Below, piece by piece: positions 37,623 through 47,834 of a DNA stretch of 64,000 nt; position 1 is the first letter of the stretch, and each line of letters begins with the position of its first letter. The translations under genes and the position numbers were made by a program. A model generated the notes under the pieces. The model did no database searches and had not been told where the DNA came from. It worked only from the letters and a program-made list of their open reading frames with translations. Source of the stretch: Spizellomyces punctatus DAOM BR117 (lineage: Eukaryota > Chytridiomycota > Chytridiomycetes > Spizellomycetales > Spizellomycetaceae); assembly GCF_000182565.1 (NCBI RefSeq), contig NW_015971556.1:124001-188000 (forward strand), given 5' to 3'.

Positions 37623-37831
37623 TGGTTTTGTGGGATTTGTAGGGAAGGTTTGGGTTTGTCAGGCAGTTTTTGGAATTTTTTTTTAAGTGTCGGTTTTTTT
37701 TTCTCTTTATGTGATCATAGTATACGCAATTACCCAAGGCACTCAAAAAGATTGCATATCTTCCATGAGCAACATATACCTCTGGCAAAAAGCCCGCTAT
37801 TATCACATGAAATGCATTCCGTATCGGTCAA

Positions 37832-39708
37832 CTAGCCATCCACACCCGGACTCCACACTTTCAAAACCCCACTCCGGGTTAACACGACAATCTGTGGTCC
37901 CCCGCACCCAACCTGACCAACCCTATGGACATTAAAAAACCCGAAAGGGCTCGACTGGCTCACCGCATCGAGATCCGCTACACCCTCCACAGAACATATC
38001 ATCTTGCCGGTTTGCAGATCATGCACGCCAAATCTGCCAAAATATGATAATGTGTACATAATCGGATGTATGACGTAAAAGGAGGAGATCACGTCGGAGG
38101 GAGTAGTGAGTTTTATCGTGTGGCGTGTGAGAATAGGGGGATTGAGATTTGGATGGGAGAGCACGCGATCAATGTCCCAGACGATGACTTCAGCCGTGTC
38201 GGAATCGGAACCCGTATCACCGACAGAAACAAGTGTGAGGGCCTGTGGACGGCGCCAGGCTCCCTTCTCGTCGCGATCGTCTGGCAATCAGTGTTACCTC
38301 TTGAACTGGTAGAAAACGACAGCGTCTCTTACCTGGCTCATCCATAAACGCAAAGCCCCATACTGGGCAATTGTGGCCAAGAAGGGTACCCTTCAAAGCA
38401 CCTGTCTCCAAATCCCATATACATATCCGATTATCACGGTGACCAGTCAAAACAACGCATGGAATGTAGGGATCGCCCTAAGCTAGAGTGAGTATGAACG
38501 TCTTTGAATAGCATGCACATCACAAGTGACTTACTTCAGCAATGCAGAGCACATCCTGCCCATAAGACACTCGCCTGATAACCTCTCGCCGCACCACATC
38601 AAAAAGCACTCCCACCCCCATCGTCAATCTCTCCTCCCCTACCTTCCATCCCAACACCAGCATCCGACCTGGTTCCTTTGCCAACGGATACGGTAATACC
38701 CTCTGCCCTTGCATCACACCCTCCACACTTGTTTCCCATATGAGCTCCTGGGTAGAATACTTGCGAAACTGTAACCGCTGCCACGTCCGTTCAGGATAAT
38801 CTTCATCCACCACCAAGAACACGTCGTTTTGAATGTCGAGGTGATGCAAGACGGGAACAGAGTCCAGACCAAGGGGAACTGCCAATGTGAGATGGCTTTG
38901 GAGGGATCGTGTTGCAATGTCGTAAAAGAGGATCGTGGAACGGAGGTCATCGTTTGAGCTTGAAAAGTGCAGAGTACTGATACCGAGCAGTGTAGTGGGT
39001 GACTGTGAGAGTTCAAAGGAGTGATCTGGGACCATGCTCGTAAATGTAGAAGCTAGCGTGTCCGTTGCATGTAGGTCTCTCAAAATCTGGGTGGCCTCGG
39101 CCTGTGAAAGGCAGTACTCCCAAGGCTTCTGAAGGCCGTTCGCCCAAGGAACATGACTAATACACACAACAGATGGTTTTGATGGGGTGCTTTCGGTCAG
39201 TTCGGCGTGGTCTGACGTCCCCTCGCTGTGCAGCAGTGGGGCGTCACCAGAGATCTCCCCTTCCTCGCCACCGAGATCCTCGCCCTTCATCCGATCACGA
39301 CCCGGATTGAGAACGGATTCCCTCTGCAAATAAAACTTTTCCAAGGCCTCTCCATACGCCTTCCAATTCTCCACCGACTTATAAGCTGTCAAAAACTTGC
39401 TTTTCCAGTCCGGTGGTGGTCCAGCTCTGTTCGACCGATACGTGTAGCATTCTCCATTTGTGAGCATTGCATACTGACATGTGTAGGCTGCGTACCAGCA
39501 TTGATTTGTATTGGCTAGACTGTTTCAATTTGAGCCGATTGATATGAAGTCGAGGTCCATATGCTTGTTGGACGTACCCATTGAAACGCCGACTAACCTC
39601 GGACACTCGCAAAAGGGATACAATGTCCTGAGCTGCTAAGTACTGCAATATGAGGAGCCAAATGTCGTCTGACAGCCCAGGAACCGCCAAGTTTGCTGTC
39701 GAGGACAT
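37832..39708 (-). CDS. F-box protein with WD40-like repeats
   Basis: Exons 39708-39578, 39519-38535, 38477-38333 and 38280-37832 give 569 residues. The N terminus is an F-box (VPGLSDDIWLLILQYLAAQD, then LLRVSEVSRRFNGLANTN..W after splicing). The C-terminal half has WD-like blades: VVLTGHRDNRICIWDLETG and GTLLGHNCPVWGFAF are clear, and others (EVIVWDIDRVLSHP, FGVHDLQTGK, GVLKVWSPG) are divergent. F-box/WD proteins are substrate receptors of SCF ubiquitin ligases; the F-box binds Skp1 and the propeller binds the substrate. The middle (residues ~85-180) is acidic and likely disordered. The first intron was placed so that the F-box helix continues; a read-through frame is less F-box-like. Confidence 0.85.
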
Positions 39709-40288
39709 GGTACACTTTGCATGGTACTGGAAACCTTTACAGATGTGTTCAAGCAGCAGCACCTTCGGAAAATCTACACTATCGAAATAGCGTGACACTA
39801 GCACACCGACTGTGCCACAGCGACCATCAGCCACGTTCGATTACGTAACTACTCTCCGACTTTGATGGAGATCAGATAGGTAACGGACAAGGCTTTCGCT
39901 GTGAATATTATGAAAGTTAGACACATATCTGCGTATGCCATGCCAAATGAGTGGTAATGTATTTCAGCGAAAGATATCAATGACTTTAGGGGGTTCTTCG
40001 TGCCTCTGGATCATTAAATGATTCGTCGAAAATGTCTGACCCGACAGGGATCATGATCTGATTAGAAAGAAATAAAATATTGGGAGAAACGTAAAGGGAC
40101 AGAGTTGCAGGAAGAAGGGTCATCTGATTTTGGATTCTGGGATCTGAAATAGTAACAAAAAGTCCACATTTTGTCTTTTCCCTTCTGGCTCATCTCTGCA
40201 TGTTCCTGTTGCACACACTTGCTTTGTCTTGCCATCCTTGCCACGTTAATTGCACCATACCCTATAGTCATCAAGTTAAACTTTCATC
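39709..40288. promoter_or_regulatory. Divergent intergenic region, F-box / C2H2
   Basis: The 580 bp separate two divergent starts. No repeat or recognised operator stands out, and no coding frame is supported. Confidence 0.5.
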
Positions 40289-41890
40289 ATGGACAACCAT
40301 TCAAGTCTTCCTCCTTCTCCCGTATCCCGTTCCAAGATCTCCCGCAACGCTGTACTTCCACATGCTGCGATCAATACCCAACTCCCTCCCTCGCCTATCG
40401 ATGTCATGACCTTGGCTCCCTCAGCGGACCATGTCGCCTCAATGAAATACCACGATTTGCCTTCCGAGTTCCAATCCAAGTCACACATACCCGACCGACC
40501 GCCCGCTGCAAACGGACGATATTGGTGCAAGTGGCAAGGATGCTTCACGTTTCATGACTCGGAGGAAGACTTTGTCCATCATGTCGGCGGGCATGTGAAC
40601 ACCCTTCCCTGGAGTGAGAAGGCGAGGTAAACATAATGCACATTTCCCCATACCATGCATTGCAGATGCTTACGTTGTTATATGTAGCGTCACCGACAAG
40701 GCGGCCATCTTTGGATGCAAGTGGGAGGGATGCGGTAACCAGAAGCATTTTGAGTATCGACAAAGATTGATTGGTATGTGTGTATCCAACATATGGTATT
40801 GGTGAATCTCATTGTAAAAATGCATAAATGATCCACAGAGCACCTACGGACGCACACAGATGAGCGTCCATTCCTGGTGAGCACCTATAGACCCGACGCC
40901 ATCCCGGTTTGTGCTAAAACAGCCATTATCCCCACCAGTGTCCAGTCAGACAGTGTGCGCACAGGTTCACTGTTAGATCGAACTGCATGTCTCATGTCAT
41001 TAACGTCCACAGGCGGAAGCTGATACCCATCCAACTAAAGCCGGGATCCAGTATAGACAGTATTCTTAAAGAGAAGGGAATCGATATTCATCAGCTCAGT
41101 GAGATGGAACCGGTTGTGATAGAGGTAAAGCGATCGGAAGCTACCACAATCCCATCCGTATTTAGGAGGGATAGTCTGGTAGTTATTCCTCGTCCTGCAT
41201 CACGGAAGCGAAAGGCTCAGCAAGCGGAATTGTCAGAAACGTCAACCAATCCTGAACCCGAGCAGTTGCTCCCACTGCCCAGTCCATTAAACTTGTTACC
41301 CCCCTCGGCAACCCCCCTTTCGCCTCCGCCTTCATCATCCTCCGCCCCGCCCCCTACTCCGTCCCAAAAACCCAGCCGCCCAGCCAAAAGAAAGAAAAAG
41401 TCACAGGATCCCCCCAGAGTCGGGGATTACAAACTGAGAGTAGGCGTCATATTCTGTGTCCTTGCTCTGCCCATCCAAACTGACCGCTGATGCATCCCAG
41501 AGCCGAACACTGAATCCAAGACCAGCAACCAAGCCCGCACCCGAACCTATTACCCGTCACCTCTCATCATGGACATCATCCTTGCACTCTCTCCAAGCAC
41601 ATATCGACAGTCTAACCACCCAAACTGCAAATCCTGCCGAAGCTTTTGCCGAAGTTGATAGTTTCCCATCTCACATACAACCCAACCACATACAACCCAA
41701 TCAGTCTGCCCTCTCATTGGAGGCGGAAAAATTGATGGCTGATATCAGCAGTTTGCAGAACAGAATCTCTACCTGTGTCGATTCGTTAGTACGGTGTGGA
41801 TGGTCGGAAGAGGGTGTGCTAGAGGTTATGACCAGCATGACCCGACAAGCTACAAAAAAGGAGGTACAAGGACGTGCAAGACGTGGGTGA
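40289..41890 (+). CDS. C2H2 zinc-finger protein with three GLI/ZIC-type fingers
   Basis: Five exons (40289-40626, 40688-40773, 40839-40876, 40939-41439, 41501-41890) give 450 residues. Finger 1: YWCKWQGCFTFHDSEEDFVHHVGGHV. Finger 2 is built from three exons: CKWEGCGNQKHFEYRQRLI + EHLRTHT. Finger 3: CPVRQCAHRFTVRSNCMSHVINVH. The CxxxxC spacing, Trp after Cys and W.GC wording are those of GLI/ZIC-like fingers. A basic stretch (RPAKRKKKSQ) is a likely nuclear localisation signal, after a long Pro/Ser segment. The C-terminal ~130 residues contain a helical, possibly coiled region. It is probably a DNA-binding transcription regulator. It ends about 100 bp from the aminotransferase 3' end, at the edge of the metabolite locus, so it might regulate that locus; this is position-based inference only. 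Confidence 0.85.
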
Positions 41891-41986
41891 ACATGGCTGT
41901 GGAATATTCACAGTACCCGATATTTAACAAATATGAATTCAGCCTATTAAGCTCTATACACTTTCTTGCGCCGTAAGAGGGTCTAT

Positions 41987-43460
41987 CTACAACTTACTAT
42001 GGCTAACCTGAAGTTGCTTCTCTCTGTCAAGGACTTGACCAAGTCTCTCTAATCCAAGGCTCAATAGCGGCCATGACACAGTGAAAACAATGCGAAACCA
42101 CCCTGTCTCGGAAATATTGAACGCTTCACCTGGCAGTATATAAATCCCGCCATCCAAAAGCTTGTACCATAATTTTCTCCAGGGCTCATCCCCACTCTTC
42201 CCAGGAGCTTCAAACCATTTTGATAAATTCACCCTATAACATTATGGAACAGGTATTAGCATCAGGTAGTGGGCAGCGCAATATGAGGGTACGTACAGCA
42301 CAAAAAACCCGCTATCGGCAGTCATGAAAGGTATTTCCATCTTATTCAACTCCCCAACCAACCTCCCGTACTGTTCCTTCATCCTTTTCTGATTCTCCTC
42401 TACAAACCATTCCACCCACTGCTCGTCTTGTAATAGATTAGCAACAGCCCGATCGGCGAGACTGGAAGTGTTCGTGAATAGCGCAAACATCTGCATCGCG
42501 GCCAGTACCTCTGGGTTCCTGGATACGCAAGCACCAACACGCACGCCATTGATGCAAAAATCTTTTGACATGCTCCAAAGAACATGCGTATGCTCCGGAT
42601 CTGGGAGATCTGGGATGGATAAAACGGAGACAAAAGGGTTGGGGTTGATAAAGGTAGACAGAGCATAGATTTCATCAGAAATGACGTGGAGGTTGTGCTC
42701 TTTGGCCCAACGTAGTAAAGGCATAATTTCGGAAATCGAAAGAGCACGACCATGTGGATTTTGAGGATTGGTGAGTAGAAGTGCCCGTACTGTGATGTTA
42801 TCTTCCAGTGCAGCTTGATACGCCCTTTCTAGAGCGCTAACCTCGATCTTGAACGCATTCGCTCCGCTGGTATGAACGTGAATAGGTCGTGCTTCCGCAT
42901 ACTGACATCGGGTAAGTTTAAGAGCGGCGTCGTGACAAAGCATCTTACATCCATACCAGTGTCAAGTCAAAGTCGAAACCCCCATAGTACGGCGTAGGCA
43001 CTAAAATTCCTTCCCCGGGATTGGCAATGGTCTGTGCGATATTATTCACCGTTGCGCCGCAACCAGCATGTATCGTAATCTCATCCGGTCTAATCGCTGT
43101 ACACGGTTTCAAGTACTTGTTGAAAAGGTTGGCAACGGCTTTCCGAAGTGGTTCCGACCCGTGCATTGTTCCGTATTTCAACATATCTTCTGTTACTTGC
43201 CGTATTGAAGAAGAATTGAGCTGTGGATGATGAAAGATAATGAGAAGCTCTCCTAACATCTCTATAGCTCTTGAACGAACCTTCTCCAACAATTCTGGAA
43301 ACATCAAATGGTTTTCCGCCGTTCCCAAATTTACAACACCATTGGGAGACGCAACGGCATCATAGGGATTCGCAAGTGCTCGCGAAAGACCTTCCAATAA
43401 TGGAGACTTGTGCGCTGCGGCCGCTTGTGCTAGCCGCGATGTGCAAGGTCCTTGAGTCAT
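41987..43460 (-). CDS. PLP-dependent class I aminotransferase, ACC-synthase-like
   Basis: Exons 43460-42957, 42901-42297 and 42233-41987 give 451 residues. Fold-type I PLP motifs are in order: HAGCGATVNNIAQTIANPGE and PTPYYGGFDFDL (cofactor and substrate region), NPQNPHGRAL (NP.NP), HVISDEIYALS (Asp to the pyridine N and Tyr) and SMSKDFCINGVRVG with the Schiff-base Lys. The arrangement is that of ACC synthases and their fungal relatives, many of which are aminotransferases or C-S/alkyl lyases with unknown substrates. It is the first gene, on the same strand, after the isocyanide synthase-MFS fusion. It could supply or recycle an aromatic amino acid or tailor the product; this is inferred. Start: an ATG-like codon upstream (near 43523) is possible, but the folded part begins after 43460. 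Confidence 0.88.
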
Positions 43461-43795
43461 TTGGAGATAACAAGTATGTACGATCTCACAATGGGCAGAG
43501 CAGATCAATTTCCCAAGATTCAAACATGAGTAATCTGGTTAATTAACTGAGCTGTGCTTATGTAATGAACTTATCCCGTCATTTCCAAAGTTCGGTGCTG
43601 ACAGTCGAGTTTCAAAAAGGCCAAGCTATGGCGAAGTAAAGGGACTACCATCAAGTCAACTTGGCTATTAGATCCAAAGGGCACTGAGTGGACAAGTTCT
43701 ATTCTTTTATGAACTGTTCAAATGTTTCTTTTATATGAGTCCCCGCATACTAAAAACTTGCACTACTGTCAAGACCCAAAAAGTCTGACAAAATA
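43461..43795. other. Intergenic, aminotransferase promoter
   Basis: The 335 bp lie between two same-strand genes. They hold the start region of the aminotransferase and the 3' flank of the fusion gene. No repeat is seen. Confidence 0.5.
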
Positions 43796-46700
43796 TCAAG
43801 GTTTGCCTTTGTCTGTCTGGTTCACAGACGTGCTGGAGCGCATCCTCCACTTTGCTCCGTAAATCATCACGATAACTACGAGCGCTGCACCAGTAACATC
43901 CACCATCGCCACGGACAAGAAAGCGGGCCATAGGCCTACCTTGTTAGTAAAGGGACCAATGATGGCGGAACCAAGGGCTGCCGCTGGGTTACGGAATAAA
44001 CTGTTCAGTGCCACAACACTTGAAGCTGATCCTGGAAAGCTGTCTATGAGGTACGTAGTGTTGCATGAGAAGAGCCAGGTCATCCCAAAGACACCTATTG
44101 CAATATACAATAAGCAAGGGTAACATTTTGATATACACGCAAGATGAGGTACTCACTGATAAAGAGCGACACAAGTAATAGGCTGACATGCCAGTGGAAG
44201 TGTCCCGCAAATCCAAAAAGGGCCAATCCGACTGGAAAGAGGATGATTCCAACCCACTGAGAGCGGATGCGTGATTCTGGCACATGGTCCAATCCCGTAG
44301 CTGACATCGCTTGGTGCAGCTTCCAATCCGCATAGCGGCCGCCAATAGTGGAGCCGAGAATGAATCCCACCCCAGTTGGAATGTAGGAAATGCCCACACG
44401 TGATGCGTCGTATCCGTAAACGTCTTTGAGCACAGCTGGGATTTCGACATTGAGACAGTAAAAAGAACCTGATAATGTCCATGATGGGAGAATGAGAGAA
44501 GTGACTACAAGGTATTCAATAATAACACAAATAACCTACCAAAGATGATACCGATGTAGGTGACGCATAGAGTAATGGACCTGAAGCGGAGGAAACGAAG
44601 TGGTGCAAGGGGATTATACTTTGTAGCAGACTTGGCGGCCTTGGTCTCCTCAAGGATATGCGGGCCAGGGAAGACCAACAGGCCATGGTCGGCGTACACC
44701 TGACCATTGCCAACCTTTGCTCGAAGAGTTTCCGGAAGAAACAACAAAAAGAGTATCCAAGTGACCGCTCCAAGGCCTGCCAGAAAGAAAAAGATCCATC
44801 TCCAACTGGCGTATTCAGTCAGGAAACCACCCAGAACAGGTCCAATGAGAGGTCCCATCTGCGGGCCAAGAAGGAATATCCCCATGGCTCGGCCGCGTTC
44901 GGTAGGTTTAAACAAGTCCGCAATGGTGCCAGCACCAAGAGATTGGACGGATGATGCTCCAATAGCTTGCACAATACGCAGTACGAGAAGGAGAGCATAA
45001 GATTGACTGAATCCAAGAGCAATGCTTGCGGCAACATAGATGGCAAACGATATGAGATACACGTTGCGGCGACCTGCCGAGTCCGCCAAGGTTCCCCATC
45101 CCATTGGCTGTTTGAAACAAGAAAATGCTGTAGTCACAAATGCGAAAAGGATAGAACATTCATGTAGACATTACCGCCACTGCAAAGGTCAACATAAACA
45201 TGGAAACTGTCAAGTTAATCATCGACACGCTGGTACCAAAGGCGGTTCTAATGCTCTCCATGGCAGGTAACTAAAAAGAAATGTCCATCAATGTCCCTTC
45301 GAAACTGTATGCAAAAGACGCATTACTTACATAGATATTACCAGCCAGCGGCCCAAAACCACCCGCCAATGCAATCAAAAATAGCAGGAATCTCCTGCGA
45401 GCAGGGGAATATGCACAATAAGGTTCTGATGCAGCGACTGAAGTAACCGAAAATTTTGTTGGTTCAGAAGACAGTACGATTTCCTTGACCTCGGCAGCGG
45501 GTGCGATTTCAGACCCGGGATCGGGGAGTTTGCTTTGGGTTCCTGCACCCTGTGGTATTTATTAATGGGAGAACCTTTCTTTATCTTTGGAGCAGAGAGA
45601 GATGCCAGACTTACTTTATACAAGCTGGCAAATGGTTGTTCAATGAGTAAATGGCTCGGCCTTCCATCTTCGTAGAACATAAGTTTGGGCTCTTTTTCGC
45701 CCCCGAGTTTAAGCGCATCCTTCTTCTTTGTTACAATACAGAGACCGTTACTGTCAGAGACGACAAGGTTGTGCCATGGAGTGGGTATATGAAACAATGA
45801 AATCTCTGTAGCGTCGCCTCTCTGACCGTCGAGAGTGCCAGCTTGGAAAACAAAATCTTTGTGTATGAGGTTCACTCCAAATTTGGGCCCAGCACAGTTA
45901 TATCTGTATCAATTCGAATCTTTCCGAATCAGATATGCTTCAATTTCTTGATGCTGTCATCTTCTTACTTACGGATGAATGGATATGCGAACATGAATCG
46001 GAAAAAGACGGCCAACAATTGTAGAATAAGCTTGGTTTCGCTAAGTAGGACAGAAGAAATCTTATTATCTGCATCGAATCACATATACAGAGGCTACAGA
46101 GACACTTACTATCAACATCTCCATCGCAATCTTGGAGCATAACTGCTTACGTGCATTTTTGGATGGTAACGCAAGCATTTCCGGCTGTTGCTGGAGATCT
46201 TCCAGTAAGAACCGAGAGAAGCCGCGATAAAGTCCTGTTACAGATGTATTCTGCTTGATTTCCTCATAAAGTGATTTCTCGTCTCTTCCAGCAAGAAGAC
46301 ACAATAGACGACGGGCGTCGTCAGCCGCCGGCAGCACGGACGCAGATGTGTAACGTGGAATGACATAGCAAGATAGACAAGGCAATTGCTCGGGGAAATG
46401 ACCCGGTTCTTCAGTAAATGTGGCGCGACTCGCATCAAGAGAGAGGAGATCATCAAGACCATGGAAGGTGAATATATCTGGCCTCCCTGACATGCTAGCG
46501 ACCGCAGTCCTTAACGTGCGGCCGTACTCGTTGACGCTGACATCCGGAACACCAACTGAGAGCGTAGTGATAAGTAATAAGAGACAATGTAGCTCCTCCA
46601 AATGACTACACACTTACGCAAGTCACTAAAGACATGACCATCAGAAACAATGGCGAATCGAACGCCAGGGACATACACTACTTCAATCATCTCCGCTACT

Positions 46701-47458
46701 TTGACCATAGTCTTGAAAGCGAGCTCTTCTCCTTTATCGGGAAGAGTTCCCAACACCTTGGACTCCTTGTTAGGTGACTTGCAGGGAAACCCGGGAAGGA
46801 TGAACTGAATGGGTAGGCTGCGATCGATGAAGTACTCAATCTTGTAGATGAAAAAGTCTCGCCCGCCCCCAGAGATCCATTGATCGTCGTGCGCCTTGAA
46901 ACGGAAATGACTGTCCAAGATTTCCGCAATGACAGCGGAGAGTTTTTTATTGTTTTCAGACCGCACTGGATGCAGAGACCAAGGCGTCACACGGCATTTA
47001 ATGGTGAGAAGACTCGAGAGGTAATGGATAATATCCGGCATGTTATCATTGTCAGCATCGTCGAGGTGACTGAGCGCTGCAACGCCTTGTATTGCCATAG
47101 ATGAATCCCGGGGAAGTGCCCTCTCATAGAATGTGACCGATTGTGCCGTCGTGAATTGGTCATCAAGTTCGACATTATACTTGTTGAGCTCTCCGTGAAG
47201 TCGAAGCGTAACAGCTCTGTGGCGTGCCGCTTCTTCAATAAAACTTGGTTTCACAAGCGCGGAAATGCTCGTGGGGAGCTGTCTGTCATCATCGGGACTG
47301 ACGGATTTCTCATAGGAAGAAGAAAGAAAATGAAGCTTCCCGTCCGCGTCGCATACATATACGAATAAAATAGCCTCTGTCGGCGATCTTGGCAAAGAGA
47401 TCTTGGTGTTCATCGTGGTGCAGCAAAGCAGGAAGGTCGGACAAGGAAAACCGGACAT
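43796..47458 (-). CDS. Isocyanide synthase (Dit1/PvcA family) fused to DHA1 MFS exporter
   Basis: Nine exons (47458-46618, 46555-46110, 46040-45973, 45903-45615, 45549-45331, 45270-45175, 45107-44540, 44504-44157, 44094-43796) give 1057 residues. Residues 1-548 form a Dit1/PvcA domain: LPGFPCKSPN (~223-232), VLGTLPDKGEELA, FAIVSDGHVFSD, RNQAYSTIVGRLFP, RISIHP, GPKFGV, IPTPWHNLVV and YEDGRPSH. This family turns Tyr or Trp plus ribulose 5-phosphate into isocyanides, or in yeast Dit1 gives formyl-tyrosine. Residues ~549-1057 are a 12-TM-like DHA1 transporter, with motif A GWGTLADSAGRRN (~656-668) and ERGRAMGIFLLGP. A phase-0 intron joins the halves; no Met lies between it and helix 1. Yeast uses two proteins (Dit1, Dtr1). 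An alternative start is 47413. Confidence 0.88.
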
Positions 47459-47834
47459 GGCCGGGTCTGTTTTTATGCAACCTATTGTGCAAACAGAGCA
47501 TTAGAGCCAGCACACTGATGTGGCTTAGCGGGGCCACGCGCCGTTTATGCCATTGGGCAATGCAGTGCTTCACGTCTACACGGGGGTTGTATTTCTGATT
47601 GGGAAGTCTCCCTCAATCTCCCCGATCAGGTCTCAGCCAATCAGAGACAGGAGATTCCACAGCCAATTGCATTAACACCGCGCGTCAACCCCCGTGTGCA
47701 TAGTTCCGCAAGAACACCCCCAACACTGCCCAGACGGCCAACAACCGATCAGCTCTTTCTTCTCTCTCGTCTCTCTCCTCAACTTGGTTTTTTTTTTTGC
47801 TTGCTTTCCATCTCTTCTTTGCGTCTCATCCACC
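47459..47834. promoter_or_regulatory. Divergent promoter of ICS-MFS fusion and Met-rich MFS
   Basis: The 376 bp separate the two divergent starts. They contain a perfect 12-bp inverted repeat (arms 47578-47589 and 47686-47697), a second 8-bp inverted repeat built on CCAAT boxes (CTGATTGG 47595-47602; CCAATCAG 47637-47644), a further CCAAT at 47663-47667, and a C/T-rich tract just before the 47835 ATG. This layout suggests joint control of both genes by a palindrome-binding factor and the CCAAT-binding complex; the binding proteins are inferred. Confidence 0.65.

Noticed and set aside
43796-45549. A stand-alone MFS gene separate from the isocyanide synthase
   Set aside because: No ATG precedes its first helix after the junction intron, the only nearby Met (exon 4) lies inside conserved synthase sequence, and the intron joins the halves in phase. 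It remains possible if an unseen start exists.
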